A stretch of DNA of 64,000 nt from Pseudomonadota bacterium (GCA_023435725.1 JAEYRD010000242.1:1-64000), one strand, 5' to 3'. Shown: positions 27,424 to 36,388, counted from the first letter of the stretch. Numbers and translations: made by a program. Notes: generated by a model not told the origin, from the sequence alone.

Positions 27424-29232
27424 ATGGCCCAGTTTCCAAAGAAAATCACCGACGATCCCTATGCCGCAGCGATCCTGATTCGCCGCCTGGTCATGGAACA
27501 AGGGATCATCTACTGGCGGCGCTACCTCGTCGCCTTCGCACTGATGGCGCTTGCCGCCGGATCGACCGCGGGCGCAACCTACGTGCTCGGCCAGGTCATC
27601 AACCAGGCCTATGTGGACAAGAACATCCCGGGCATCGCGATGTTCTCGGGCATCACGGTGATCCTGCTCTTCATCAAAGGCGTGGCGACCTACGGCCACA
27701 TGGTGATCCTGACCAAGATCTCTAACGCCATCCTCGCCACCAACCAGCGCCAGCTCTTCGCCAAGCTGATGCGCGAGAGCGTCGGCTTCTTCTCCGAACG
27801 GCATTCGTCCGAATTCCTGGCGCGGCTGACGGCCGGCGCCAAATCCATCACCGACGTCCTCAACATGCTGGTCAACGCCGTCGGGCGCGACCTCATGATG
27901 CTGCTCGCCATGATCGGCGTGATGGTGTGGCAGGATCCGGTGATGTCGTTCATCGGCCTCGTCGTGGTGCCCCCGGCGATGCTGGTGCTGCGCAAGCTGG
28001 TCAAGCGCATCAAGGGCCTCGCCTACAACCAGTTCACCGGCACCGCCGACATCATGGAAACGATGCAGGAATCGCTGCAAGGCATCCGCACCGTCAAGGC
28101 GTTCACTCTCGAAGAGACCATGCAGAAGCGCATCGACGAGAACATCGCGATCGTCGAGCGCAACGCAAACAAGATGGCCCGCGTCGCCAACCGCTCCAAC
28201 CCGCTGATGGAAATGCTCGGCGGCTTCGCGGTCGCCGGCTGCCTGCTCTATGGCGGCTACAGCGTGGTCGCGCTCAACGCCACGCCCGGCGCGTTCTTCT
28301 CCTTCATGACCGCGTTCCTGATGGCGACCGAGCCGGCCAAGCGGCTGGCGCGGCTCAATATCGACCTGAATAGCCAGCTCGTGGGCGCGCGCATGCTGCT
28401 CGAGGTCGTCGACAGCCCGGCGAGCGAGCATTCCGACGACGACAAGCCGGCGCTGAAACTGTCCGACGCGCGGATCGAGCTACGCGACGTCAGCTTCTCC
28501 TATCGCGCCAATGAAACTGTGCTTAACCGCATGAGTTTCACGGCCGAGCCCGGCAAGGTCACCGCGCTGGTCGGCCCCTCCGGCGGCGGCAAGTCGACCG
28601 TGCTGGGGCTGCTGCTGCGCTTCTACGAGGTGACGCAGGGCGACATCGTGATCGACGGCCAGTCGATCAACTCAGTCTCGCGCAAGTCGCTGCGGGCACA
28701 GACCGCCTATGTCGGCCAGGACGTCTATCTGTTCCGCGACACCATCCGCAACAACATCGCCTTCGGCCGGCCGGGCGCGAGCGAGGACGAGATCATCGAG
28801 GCGGCGAAGGCGGCCTGCGCGCATGATTTCATCATGGGCTTCCCGCTCGGCTACGACACGCCGGTCGGCGAGCACGGCACGCAGCTCTCGGGCGGCCAGC
28901 GCCAGCGCATCGCGGTGGCGCGCGCGCTGATCAAGAGCGCGCCGATCATCCTGCTGGACGAAGCCACCGCTGCGCTCGACTCGGAATCCGAGCGGCAGGT
29001 GCAGGAGGCGATCGAGCATCTCTGCCGGAATCGCACCACCATCGTGATCGCGCATCGCCTGCACACCATCATGCACGCCGACGCGATCCTGGTGGTCGAG
29101 GGTGGCGAGATCGTCGAGCAGGGCCGGCACGACGAGCTGCTTCGTCGCGGCGGCCGTTACGCCTCGTTCTTCCGACTGCAACACCACGACGCCAGCCCTT
29201 TGGGGCTGGCGCCGGTCAGTGCAACCGCATAG
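27424..29232 (+). CDS. MsbA-like ABC exporter (fused permease and ATPase)
   Basis: Half-size ABC exporter of 602 aa. Six membrane helices fill about residues 30-330. The nucleotide-binding domain has Walker A GPSGGGKST, Q-loop YVGQDVYLFRDT, signature LSGGQRQR, Walker B IILLDEAT and the H-loop IAHRLHT. Homodimers of this type flip lipid A-core or other lipid-linked glycans. The frame is open from 27331, but ATG 27424 begins typical sequence. Position after lpsB-like and galE supports a role in LPS or glycolipid export; multidrug export is the alternative. Confidence 0.9.
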   Translation: MAQFPKKITDDPYAAAILIRRLVMEQGIIYWRRYLVAFALMALAAGSTAGATYVLGQVINQAYVDKNIPGIAMFSGITVILLFIKGVATYGHMVILTKISNAILATNQRQLFAKLMRESVGFFSERHSSEFLARLTAGAKSITDVLNMLVNAVGRDLMMLLAMIGVMVWQDPVMSFIGLVVVPPAMLVLRKLVKRIKGLAYNQFTGTADIMETMQESLQGIRTVKAFTLEETMQKRIDENIAIVERNANKMARVANRSNPLMEMLGGFAVAGCLLYGGYSVVALNATPGAFFSFMTAFLMATEPAKRLARLNIDLNSQLVGARMLLEVVDSPASEHSDDDKPALKLSDARIELRDVSFSYRANETVLNRMSFTAEPGKVTALVGPSGGGKSTVLGLLLRFYEVTQGDIVIDGQSINSVSRKSLRAQTAYVGQDVYLFRDTIRNNIAFGRPGASEDEIIEAAKAACAHDFIMGFPLGYDTPVGEHGTQLSGGQRQRIAVARALIKSAPIILLDEATAALDSESERQVQEAIEHLCRNRTTIVIAHRLHTIMHADAILVVEGGEIVEQGRHDELLRRGGRYASFFRLQHHDASPLGLAPVSATA

Positions 29233-29267
29233 CATTCATCTCACCTCAAGAGCAGCGAGACCGCTTC

Positions 29268-29969
29268 ATGAACGCCGCCTCCTACGTCATCCCGCTTCCG
29301 CCCCAGGCTTCGCTTCCCGTCGTCGGCGAGAGCGGCCGCTATCCGGTGCGCCGCATCTGGTGCGTCGGCCGCAACTATCTCGAGCACATCCGCGAGATGG
29401 GCAATGACGAGCGCGCTCCGCCGTTCTTCTTCGCCAAGCACGCCGACATGCTGGTGCCCGATGGTGCCACCATTCCCTATCCGCCGCTGACCAAGGACCT
29501 GCACCACGAGGTCGAGCTGATCGTCGCGATGAAGAGCGGCGGCCTCAACATCCCCGCCGACAAGGCGCTCGACCATGTCTACGGCTACGCCGTCGGCATC
29601 GACCTCACCCGCCGCGACCTCCAGATCGCCTCGCGCAAGAAGGAGCGCCCCTGGGAGATCGGCAAGTCGTTCGACGACTCCGCCCCCTGCTCCGCGGTGC
29701 AGCCGGCATCGAAGATCGGCCATCCCTCCAAGGGCAAGATCTGGCTCACGGTCAACGGCAAGGAAGCCCAGAAGGGCGACCTCACCGAGCTGATCTGGAA
29801 CGTGCCTGAAATCATCTGGCAGCTCTCCCAGCAGGTCAAGCTCGCCGCCGGCGATATCATCATGACGGGCACACCGGCCGGCGTGTCGCAGCTCCAGCCG
29901 GGCGACAAGCTCGAATGCGGCGTCGACGGCGTCGGCACGCTGAAGGTCTCGATCGGCCAGCCGGAATAG
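29268..29969 (+). CDS. Fumarylacetoacetate hydrolase family protein (fumarylpyruvate hydrolase-like)
   Basis: Cytoplasmic metal-dependent C-C hydrolase, 233 aa, the size of the fumarylpyruvate hydrolase subgroup. Seen: IWCVGRNYLEHIREMGN, PPFFFAKHADMLV, the metal ligands in LHHEVELIVAM (Glu) and YAVGIDLTRRDLQ (Asp), and GDIIMTGTPAGVSQLQPGD. In gentisate-type aromatic breakdown the enzyme cleaves fumarylpyruvate to fumarate and pyruvate. It follows the exporter by 36 bases, but no other pathway genes are near, so the substrate is open. Confidence 0.88.
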   Translation: MNAASYVIPLPPQASLPVVGESGRYPVRRIWCVGRNYLEHIREMGNDERAPPFFFAKHADMLVPDGATIPYPPLTKDLHHEVELIVAMKSGGLNIPADKALDHVYGYAVGIDLTRRDLQIASRKKERPWEIGKSFDDSAPCSAVQPASKIGHPSKGKIWLTVNGKEAQKGDLTELIWNVPEIIWQLSQQVKLAAGDIIMTGTPAGVSQLQPGDKLECGVDGVGTLKVSIGQPE

Positions 29970-29996
29970 GCTGCCCCCGCATTCACCGAAATTGCC

Positions 29997-30028
29997 AAAG
30001 CCCCGGACGCAGCGTCCGGGGCTTTCTT
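29997..30028. terminator. Bidirectional hairpin terminator between FAH-like and MHS genes
   Basis: A perfect 13-bp stem (AAAGCCCCGGACG paired with its complement) with a 3-base loop, followed by CTTTCTT on the plus strand and preceded by A-rich sequence for the minus strand. It lies between convergent stops at 29969 and 30048. Confidence 0.85.
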
Positions 30029-30047
30029 GCGATCGGCCTTCTCGATC

Positions 30048-31388
30048 TCAGGCCTGCGAGCCGTGCGCGCCCACGGCGTTGATGTCCTTCCCGGTGTAGT
30101 CGGTCATCAGCGCGGTCGCGACCAGCGTGATGATGCTGCAGATCGCGATATAGACCGCGATGGCGGTCGACGTATGGAACCTGCCGAACAACCAGGCTGC
30201 GATCAGCGGCGCGGGACCGCCGGCGATCACGGACGCAAACTGGTAGCCGAGCGACGCCCCGCTGTAGCGCAGGCGTCCGGTAAAGCTCTCGGCGATCAGC
30301 GCAGCTTGCGGACCGTACATCATGTCGTGCGGGATCAGCGACAGCACGATCGCGAGGAAGATGACCGTCTCCAATCCGGTATTGAGCATCGCGTAGTAGA
30401 TGAAGCCGAAGATGCCGGTGACGACCGCCCCGGCCATGTACATATTCTTGCGGCCGAGCAAATCGGACAGATGACCGCAGACCGGAATCGTCACGAACGA
30501 CACCACCGAGGCCGACAGCACCGCGGTCAGCAGGAAGTCGCGCGACATATGCAGCGAACCGATGCCGTAGGAAAAGACGAACGCGGTGAAGATGTAGAAC
30601 GGCGCCTGCTCGGCCATGCGCGCGAAGGCCGAAAGCAGGATTTCCTTCGGATGCTGCTTGATCACCGTCAACATCGGCGTGCGGTCGAGCCGACGCTCGG
30701 CCAGCAGCTTGGAGAACACGGGCGTTTCGAGGATGCCGAGCCGGATGTAGAGGCCGACGCCGACCAGGATCAGGCTGAGCGCAAATGGTATGCGCCAGCC
30801 CCAGGCCAGGAACTGGTCGCCCGCCATCTGGCTGAATGCCAGCACGGCGAGGTTGGCAAGAAACAGGCCGCAAGGCACGCCAAATTGCGGCCAGGACGCG
30901 ATCAATCCGCGGGACCGGTCGTTGCGCGCCCATTCCATCGACATCAGCACCGAGCCGCCCCATTCGCCGCCGACGCCCACCCCCTGGATGAAGCGAAGCA
31001 CGGTCAGGATCACCGCGCCCCATATGCCGATGCTCGAATATGTCGGCACCACGGCCACCGCCGCTGTCGCCAGTCCCATCAGCAGCAATGTCGCAATCAG
31101 AGTCGATTTTCGGCCGATGCGATCGCCGTAGTGTCCGAAAATTGCGGCGCCGATCGGACGCGCGACGAAGCCGACCGCATAGATGGCAAATGCCTCGAGC
31201 GTGCCAACCCAGGGATCGGAATTCGGGAAGAACAGCTTGGCGAAAACCAGGCCCGTAACCGTGCTGTAGAGGAAGAAATCATACCATTCGATCGCCGTCC
31301 CCACCGTAGAGGCGATGACGGCGCGGCGAAGTTGGATCTGATGCTCGGATGGGGGCAGTTGGGCGGCGTCGAGACCAAGCGTTGTCAT
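30048..31388 (-). CDS. MFS transporter of the metabolite:H+ symporter (MHS) family
   Basis: Twelve-helix inner-membrane symporter, 446 aa. Seen: GTAIEWYDFFLYSTV in TM1, GHYGDRIGRKSTL in loop 2-3, RFIQGVGVGGEWGGSVL in TM4 and CGHLSDLLGRKNMY in loop 8-9, the pattern shared by KgtP, ShiA and ProP relatives. These import organic acids, shikimate or betaines; the substrate here is unknown. ATG 31388 has AGAAGGAGA upstream, immediately after an unusual structured leader (31404-31466) that could gate translation. It is read in the same direction as the SnoaL-like gene. Confidence 0.92.
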   Translation of the reverse strand: MTTLGLDAAQLPPSEHQIQLRRAVIASTVGTAIEWYDFFLYSTVTGLVFAKLFFPNSDPWVGTLEAFAIYAVGFVARPIGAAIFGHYGDRIGRKSTLIATLLLMGLATAAVAVVPTYSSIGIWGAVILTVLRFIQGVGVGGEWGGSVLMSMEWARNDRSRGLIASWPQFGVPCGLFLANLAVLAFSQMAGDQFLAWGWRIPFALSLILVGVGLYIRLGILETPVFSKLLAERRLDRTPMLTVIKQHPKEILLSAFARMAEQAPFYIFTAFVFSYGIGSLHMSRDFLLTAVLSASVVSFVTIPVCGHLSDLLGRKNMYMAGAVVTGIFGFIYYAMLNTGLETVIFLAIVLSLIPHDMMYGPQAALIAESFTGRLRYSGASLGYQFASVIAGGPAPLIAAWLFGRFHTSTAIAVYIAICSIITLVATALMTDYTGKDINAVGAHGSQA

Positions 31389-31394
31389 GGGAGC

Positions 31395-31466
31395 GTCTCC
31401 TTCTGACGCGCCCCCCTTCGGTTTGACCCTGACCGGGTCGTTCCCTACAAACCAACTTGCGCGTCA
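31395..31466 (-). promoter_or_regulatory. Unclassified structured 5' leader abutting the MHS transporter ribosome-binding site
   Basis: On the minus strand, UGACGCGC (31466-31459) pairs perfectly with GCGCGUCA (31411-31404), enclosing GGUUUG/CAAACC (31453-31448 with 31425-31420) and a GACCC-GGUCA-GGGUC hairpin (31439-31425). The GACCC/GGGUC stem and the CAAACC arm share the base at 31425. A run of G lies before the last arm, and the closing arm ends one base before the AGAAGGAGA ribosome-binding site. Nested helices next to the RBS are typical of riboswitches or protein-responsive leaders. It matches no class I could confidently name. Confidence 0.55.
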
Positions 31467-31552
31467 GAGGGTTCCGGCAAACCGCAATCGGCGTATAGAA
31501 CTTTCGTCGGTCGCAAGGGCCCGAAGCTAGGCTGAAAGCACGCCAGGCCGCA

Positions 31553-32059
31553 CTACCGCGCCTTCACCGGGCGATTGGCGTGGCTGGCCTGCGGCACACC
31601 GCGGTTGAGTGACATATGCGAATGCACACACAGCCAACCATCGGCATTCCCTAGAAACACCATGGTGGCACGGCCCGGGCGCGGAAACGCGCTGCCGTCT
31701 GGATGGTAGCCCGTGCTCGTCCACGGCGCGATCACCGTCGCCATCGCGCCATCGGGAGAGGTCAGGGTAGAGGTCTGATCGAGGACGAAACGGAAGTCGG
31801 TCGTCTTTGGCCAGACATTGTCCCATTGGGTCGAGACCCATTGATCGAGGCCCGGGACGACATCGTTATGGGTGCCGAAGGCCAGCACATCCGGGTGGAA
31901 GAGCGGCCGCGCCGAAGCGTAGTCGACCTCGCGGACATAGCCCGCGAAAGTCTCCAGCCACCCGCGGAAGAATTGCACTATCTCAGCGTTCGCAAGTGGC
32001 AACCGGGCCATTGCCTGCTCCATATTTGGTCGGTAGATCGCGAACAACCTTGTTGCCAT
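31553..32059 (-). CDS. SnoaL-like / NTF2-fold protein
   Basis: Small alpha+beta-barrel protein of 168 aa, residues LPLANAEIVQFFRGWLETFAG onward matching the SnoaL/DUF4440 pattern, with DYASARPLFHPDVLAFGTHN, a hydrophobic pocket strand (FRFVLDQTSTLTSPDGAMATVIAPW) and HSHMSLNRGV at the end. Such proteins bind or isomerise small molecules; the role is unknown. ATG 32059 or a Met 11 residues later could be the start. It is divergent from mosB across only 84 bases. Confidence 0.75.
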   Translation of the reverse strand: MATRLFAIYRPNMEQAMARLPLANAEIVQFFRGWLETFAGYVREVDYASARPLFHPDVLAFGTHNDVVPGLDQWVSTQWDNVWPKTTDFRFVLDQTSTLTSPDGAMATVIAPWTSTGYHPDGSAFPRPGRATMVFLGNADGWLCVHSHMSLNRGVPQASHANRPVKAR

Positions 32060-32143
32060 GGCCCGAAGTGTGCAGCAAGATTTGCGGGCGGCGCCGATGG
32101 GCCCGCGGCAAACACTGCATCAGGAAACGAGAGGACGTCTCGG

Positions 32144-32956
32144 ATGTCGAACGCCATCACCGAGCTTGAAGGGCTGTTGATGCAGCGCTCGCTCACCGAC
32201 CCGCAGCTTCTCGCCGCGGCGGAGGCAGCTTCGGACTTCCGCATCCTGCCGGATGCCACCGTGATCAAGATCGGCGGCCAGAGCGTGATCGATCGCGGCC
32301 GGGCCGCGGTCTATCCGCTCGTCGAGGAGATCGTCGCGGCCCGCAAGGCGCACAAGCTTCTGATTGGGACCGGCGCCGGCACCCGCGCGCGGCATCTCTA
32401 TTCGATTGCAGCGGGGCTTCGCCTGCCGGCCGGCGTGCTGTCGCAGCTCGGCGCCTCCGTCGCCGATCAGAACGCCGCAATGCTCGGACAGCTCCTCGCC
32501 AAGCACGGCATTTCCGCCGTCAGCAGCGCCGGGCTCTCGTCCGTGCCGCTGTTCCTCGCCGAAGTGAACGCCGTCATCTTCAGCGGCATGCCGCCCTATA
32601 GCCTGTGGATGCGGCCCGCGGCCGAGGGCGTGATCCCTCCCTATCGCACCGACGCCGGATGCTTCCTCGTTGCAGAGCAGTTCGGCTGCAAGGCGATGAT
32701 CTATGTGAAGGACGAGAACGGCCTCTACACCGCGAACCCGAAGACGTCGAAGAACGCCACCTTCATTCCCAAGATTTCGGTGGCCGAGATGAAGGCCAAG
32801 GGCCTGCAGGACTCCATCCTGGAATTCCCCGTGCTCGATCTCCTCACCGCCTCGCGCCACGTCCGCGAGGTGCAGATCGTCAATGGTCTCGTTCCCGGCA
32901 ACCTCACCCGCGCACTCGCGGGCGAGCATGTCGGCACCATCATCACCGCGAGCTGA
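32144..32956 (+). CDS. mosB: Molybdenum storage protein subunit beta (MosB)
   Basis: Subunit of the molybdenum/tungsten storage protein, a hexameric cage that deposits polyoxomolybdate clusters with ATP. 270 aa, amino acid kinase/UMP kinase fold. It follows the Azotobacter vinelandii beta subunit closely: LEGLLMQRSLTDPQLLAAAE, ILPDATVIKIGGQSVIDRG, LIGTGAGTRARHLYSIAAGL, VPLFLAEVNAVIFSGMPPYS, PYRTDAGCFLVAEQFGCK and NGLVPGNLTRALAGEHVGT. ATG 32144 gives the family N-terminus. Next gene mosA starts 13 bases downstream. No mod or nif genes are in view. Confidence 0.93.
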   Translation: MSNAITELEGLLMQRSLTDPQLLAAAEAASDFRILPDATVIKIGGQSVIDRGRAAVYPLVEEIVAARKAHKLLIGTGAGTRARHLYSIAAGLRLPAGVLSQLGASVADQNAAMLGQLLAKHGISAVSSAGLSSVPLFLAEVNAVIFSGMPPYSLWMRPAAEGVIPPYRTDAGCFLVAEQFGCKAMIYVKDENGLYTANPKTSKNATFIPKISVAEMKAKGLQDSILEFPVLDLLTASRHVREVQIVNGLVPGNLTRALAGEHVGTIITAS

Positions 32957-32969
32957 AGAGACCTTGGCC

Positions 32970-33797
32970 ATGACTATCACCACCCAGATCAAGCACGTCG
33001 CCTCGCCGCTCGCGCGCCAGACTCTTCTCGACGGCAATCTCACCCGTCCCGTCGCCGGCAACCGCCCGATCAAGCTCCTGCCCTGGGTGCAGGTCATCAA
33101 GATCGGCGGCCGCATCATGGATCGAGGTCACGAAGCGATCCTTCCGCTCGTCGACGAGCTGCGTTCGCTGCTATCAGAGCATCGCCTACTCATCCTGACC
33201 GGCGCGGGGATCCGCGCCCGTCATCTCTACAGCGTCGGTCTTGACCTCGGTCTGCCGGTCGGCTCGCTCGCGCCGCTCGCCGCCAGCGAGGCCGGCCAGA
33301 ACGGCCACATCCTGGCGAGCCTGCTCGCGCCGGAGGGCGTGTCCTATATCGAACACCCCACCATCGCGAGCCAGCTCGCGATCCACCTCAGTGCGGCTCG
33401 CGCGGTCGTCGGCAGCGCCTTTCCGCCGTACCACCATCACGAGTTTCCGTCGTCGCGCATCCCGCAGCATCGGGCCGACACCGGCGCCTTCCTGCTCGCC
33501 GACGCACTCGGGGCCGCGGGCCTCACCATCGTGGAGGACGTCGACGGCATCTACACCACCGATCCCAATGGCGCTGACGGCAAAAAGGCGGAGCTGCTGA
33601 AGGAAGCCAGCGCCGCCGAGCTTGGGAAGCTCAAGGGCACGCTCCCGTTCGATCCCGCGCTGCTCGAGGTCATGGCGAACGCACGGCACATCGCGCGCGT
33701 GCAGGTGGTGAACGGCCTCGTTCCCGGCCGGCTTACGGCGGCGCTGCGCGGCCAGCATGTGGGGACGATCATCCATACCGCCGCGCGGCCGGCGTAA
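32970..33797 (+). CDS. mosA: Molybdenum storage protein subunit alpha (MosA)
   Basis: Partner of MosB in the alpha3beta3 storage cage; 275 aa. Seen: IKHVASPLARQTLLDGNL at the N-terminus, LLPWVQVIKIGGRIMDRG, LLILTGAGIRARHLYSVGL, GLPVGSLAPLAASEAGQNG, the His-rich FPPYHHHEFPSSRIPQHRAD loop that is a molybdate cluster site in the Azotobacter protein, and NGLVPGRLTAALRGQHVGT. Recognition rests on my memory of the A. vinelandii sequence, not a search. It forms an operon with mosB and ends at a strong terminator. Confidence 0.93.
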   Translation: MTITTQIKHVASPLARQTLLDGNLTRPVAGNRPIKLLPWVQVIKIGGRIMDRGHEAILPLVDELRSLLSEHRLLILTGAGIRARHLYSVGLDLGLPVGSLAPLAASEAGQNGHILASLLAPEGVSYIEHPTIASQLAIHLSAARAVVGSAFPPYHHHEFPSSRIPQHRADTGAFLLADALGAAGLTIVEDVDGIYTTDPNGADGKKAELLKEASAAELGKLKGTLPFDPALLEVMANARHIARVQVVNGLVPGRLTAALRGQHVGTIIHTAARPA

Positions 33798-33814
33798 CAT
33801 CGCCGCCTGGTCCA

Positions 33815-33850
33815 CAAAAAAAGCCCCGGACCACGCTCCGGGGCTTTTTG
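33815..33850. terminator. Bidirectional terminator after mosA
   Basis: AGCCCCGGA and TCCGGGGCT form a 9-bp stem with a 6-base loop, flanked by seven A on one side and TTTTTGG on the other, so it can stop both mosA and the convergent LpxO-like gene (stop at 33872). Confidence 0.9.
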
Positions 33851-33871
33851 GCTTTCAATGCGCCGCTGCGA

Positions 33872-34801
33872 TCACCGCAGCGCCGACATCACGATCAGGC
33901 CGAGGATCAGCGCCGTCAGCGAGTATTTCAGCGTGTAATAGACGTTGCGGTTCCACTCCTTGACCTTGCGGCTGCCGAGATGGATCTCGTACAGCTTGCC
34001 GAAGACCTTGTTGAGCGCGCCGATGTTCTCGCCGTCGACGTTCTGGGTCGCCGACGCCTTGACGATGTGATGGCTGACCCAGCGGTTGATCGCGGTCATG
34101 AAGCCATACTTCATCGGACGCTCGACGTCGCAGAACAGGATGATGCGGTTGACGTCTGTTGCGTTCTCCGCGCTGTGAATGAAGGTCTCGTCGAACATGA
34201 AAGCTTCGCCGTCGCGCCAGACGCATTCGACGCCGTCGACCAGGATGCGGCACTTGTTCGAGTTCGGCGTGACAAGGCCGAGGTGATAGCGCAACGAGCC
34301 GGCGAAGGGATCGCGGTGCGCTCCCAGCTTGCCGCCCGGCGGCAGCATCGCGAACATCGCACCATGCACGCTCGGAATCGAGTTAAGCAGCTCCACCGTC
34401 TTCGGGCACAGCGTGCGTGCCGAGGGCAGGAAGTCATCGTACCATTTCAGGTAAAAGCGCTTCCAGCCGCTCTTGAAGAACGAATAGAAGCCCCAGTCAT
34501 TGTTCTTGGCGGCTGCGCGAATGAATCCTTCGTCGAACAGGCGTACCGCCTCGTCACGAATGGTCTCCCAGTTCTCGCTGAGCAGCTTGAGCTCGGGAAA
34601 CTGCTCGACCGAGATCACCGGCCTGTTCGGCACCGCCGAGCCCGCATACATGAGCACGTTGTAGGGTGCGAGATAGGTCGAGTGATCGCCGAGCTGGCGC
34701 GCGAAACGCAGTCGCTGCTTGCCGCGGAAGTGAACATAAATCGTCGATGCCGCAAGCACATAGAGAACGACAAGTTGCGGCGCAAAGAGCTGTTTCAGCA
34801 T
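33872..34801 (-). CDS. LpxO-like Fe(II)/2-oxoglutarate-dependent lipid A hydroxylase
   Basis: Aspartyl/asparaginyl beta-hydroxylase family protein, 309 aa. An N-terminal membrane helix (APQLVVLYVLAASTIYVHF) and one near the C-terminus (SLTALILGLIVMSAL) bracket a double-stranded beta-helix with GKLGAHRDPFAGSLRYHLGL (iron ligand His-x-Asp) and FIHSAENATDVNRIILF (second His and the 2-oxoglutarate Arg). LpxO places a 2-OH on a lipid A acyl chain, but related family members hydroxylate peptides. ATG 34801 is chosen over an in-frame start at 34870 because the membrane anchor starts there. Confidence 0.85.
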   Translation of the reverse strand: MLKQLFAPQLVVLYVLAASTIYVHFRGKQRLRFARQLGDHSTYLAPYNVLMYAGSAVPNRPVISVEQFPELKLLSENWETIRDEAVRLFDEGFIRAAAKNNDWGFYSFFKSGWKRFYLKWYDDFLPSARTLCPKTVELLNSIPSVHGAMFAMLPPGGKLGAHRDPFAGSLRYHLGLVTPNSNKCRILVDGVECVWRDGEAFMFDETFIHSAENATDVNRIILFCDVERPMKYGFMTAINRWVSHHIVKASATQNVDGENIGALNKVFGKLYEIHLGSRKVKEWNRNVYYTLKYSLTALILGLIVMSALR

Positions 34802-34941
34802 ATCCCCATCCCAAGTGACCCAGCCGGGGTGTCGTCTAGCTCGCCCCAGCTCCAGCGGCAAGATATTCACCGGTGGGCCGTAATCACTCTCAGGAGAGCA
34901 GGGAATGCAACTTGGGGCTCAAACTGGCCGAACGAACCGAA

Positions 34942-35097
34942 TCACGCCCGCGACAGTGCCTGAAGACCTTTGAAGGTAAGGCGCTTCGGGTCCTTGACGC
35001 CCGCGAGATAGAGCCGGCGGATGAAGGCGCTGACGGCGTCGCGGTCGCAATCGGTCAGCGCGACGACGGCGTCGATCGCGATCTTCTGGGCTTCCAT
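34942..35097 (-). CDS. Small conserved-looking protein, 51 aa
   Basis: Not recognised. The frame reads MEAQKIAIDAVVALTDCDRD, then an Arg/Tyr-rich helix and GVKDPKRLTFKGLQALSRA, with the charge balance of a compact three-helix protein. A good GAGGTGAG ribosome-binding site lies 4 bases before the ATG at 35097. It sits alone between the LpxO-like start and the LysR gene. No function is suggested; it may be one of the short uncharacterised proteins common in Bradyrhizobium. Confidence 0.6.
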   Translation of the reverse strand: MEAQKIAIDAVVALTDCDRDAVSAFIRRLYLAGVKDPKRLTFKGLQALSRA

Positions 35098-35253
35098 TGG
35101 GCTCACCTCGGCCTTGCGAGTAACCCCGGCCGAGACAGGCTAGGACCCGCCGGTTAATCTTGCGTTAACCGTCTGGGCAGGATGGCTGATTCAGCCCGGC
35201 GTCCGAATACGCAAAATAACGCATTGGCGGCGCCCCCTGCGAGGCTCCGAAGG

Positions 35254-36177
35254 TCAGCTGGGGCCGAGGCTCTTCTTCAGGAGCGCGAACTGCTTTTTCA
35301 GCCGCGGGACTGCGAAGTCAGTGAAGGCGCGCACCTTTGGCACCGAGAGCCGACCCTGTGGACAGATCAGGTGAACCGGCATCTCCGGATCCTCGTCGCC
35401 GGCCAGCACGATCTTGAGCTCGCCCCGCGCTACCTGCTCGGCCACTTGATACGAGTACATCCGCGCCACGCCGCGCCCGGCGACGGCGGACGCCACGGCG
35501 GCGTAGGTGCTGCTGACGGTAAGGCGCGGGGTGAACTGGACCGTGCGGGGCACCGACGAGTTTTTCGACGGCTTGAACGTCCAAGAATTGGGAAGATGGG
35601 CCATCGCCACGACCTGATGCTTGGCCAGATCGCCGGGCTCCTCGATCCGCGGGTGCTGCTTGAGATAGCGCGGAGCCGCCACCACGACGCGGCGGACCTC
35701 ACCAATCTTTGTCGCAACCATTGCCGAGTCCGCGAGGGGCGCGATCCGAAGCGCGATATCAATGCCCTCCTCGATCAGGTTGACGGACCTGTCGAACAGC
35801 AACAGCTTTGCCGATACCGTCGGATAGGCGTCGAGAAACGCATCGAGGATCGGCCGCAGCACCATCTCGCCTGACACGACCGGCGCCGTGATCGTGAGCA
35901 GACCGCGCGGTGCTGCGCGCGGACCGGCCGCGACGGCGTCGGCCTCCTCGAGCTCGGCGAGCACGCGGCGGCAGATCGCCACGTAGCGCTCGCCCTCCTC
36001 GCTCAGCTTGATCGACCGCGTCGTCCGATGCAGCAGCTCGGCACCGACCCGTTGCTCCAGGAAGGCGATGGCCCGGCTGACCGCTGCCGGCGAGCGGCCG
36101 AGCTTGCGACCCGCGGCCGCGAGGCTGCCCTCGTCCACCGCAAGGACGAACACCTTCATCGCATCCAGGCGATCCAT
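35254..36177 (-). CDS. LysR-family transcriptional regulator
   Basis: Activator or repressor of 307 aa. The N-terminal winged helix-turn-helix is clear: MDRLDAMKVFVLAVDEGSLA, AAGRKLGRSPAAVSRAIAFL, then LEQRVGAELLHRTTRSIKLS. A linker helix and a two-lobed effector domain follow (LTITAPVVSG at about residue 95; FDRSVNLIEEGIDIALR). The ATG 36177 gives the canonical start; the frame to 36321 is noise. It is divergent from the SDR-tautomerase-MFS genes with a 211-base shared region, the classic arrangement for control of the neighbouring operon. Confidence 0.92.
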   Translation of the reverse strand: MDRLDAMKVFVLAVDEGSLAAAGRKLGRSPAAVSRAIAFLEQRVGAELLHRTTRSIKLSEEGERYVAICRRVLAELEEADAVAAGPRAAPRGLLTITAPVVSGEMVLRPILDAFLDAYPTVSAKLLLFDRSVNLIEEGIDIALRIAPLADSAMVATKIGEVRRVVVAAPRYLKQHPRIEEPGDLAKHQVVAMAHLPNSWTFKPSKNSSVPRTVQFTPRLTVSSTYAAVASAVAGRGVARMYSYQVAEQVARGELKIVLAGDEDPEMPVHLICPQGRLSVPKVRAFTDFAVPRLKKQFALLKKSLGPS

Positions 36178-36388
36178 GCTTCGCGCCACCCCGTGAAATT
36201 TCAGTCGCAAGCTAGGCGTTCGCCCCGGCCACGACAACCGCCGCAGGGCGTCGACCCGGCATTCGTTCGCGCCGCGAAAGAGTGTCTGCCGGTCAACGCG
36301 TATTCGCAGCCGGGCCGCCACGGCCTACCTCAGCGGGCAAGCCAGCCGCGGCTGGCGCAGGTTCTCAAGCCAACCACAGGAGCCCGTC

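Noticed and set aside
31404..31466. TPP or guanidine riboswitch
   Set aside because: Partial word similarity only; the helix order and conserved bases do not fit either class.
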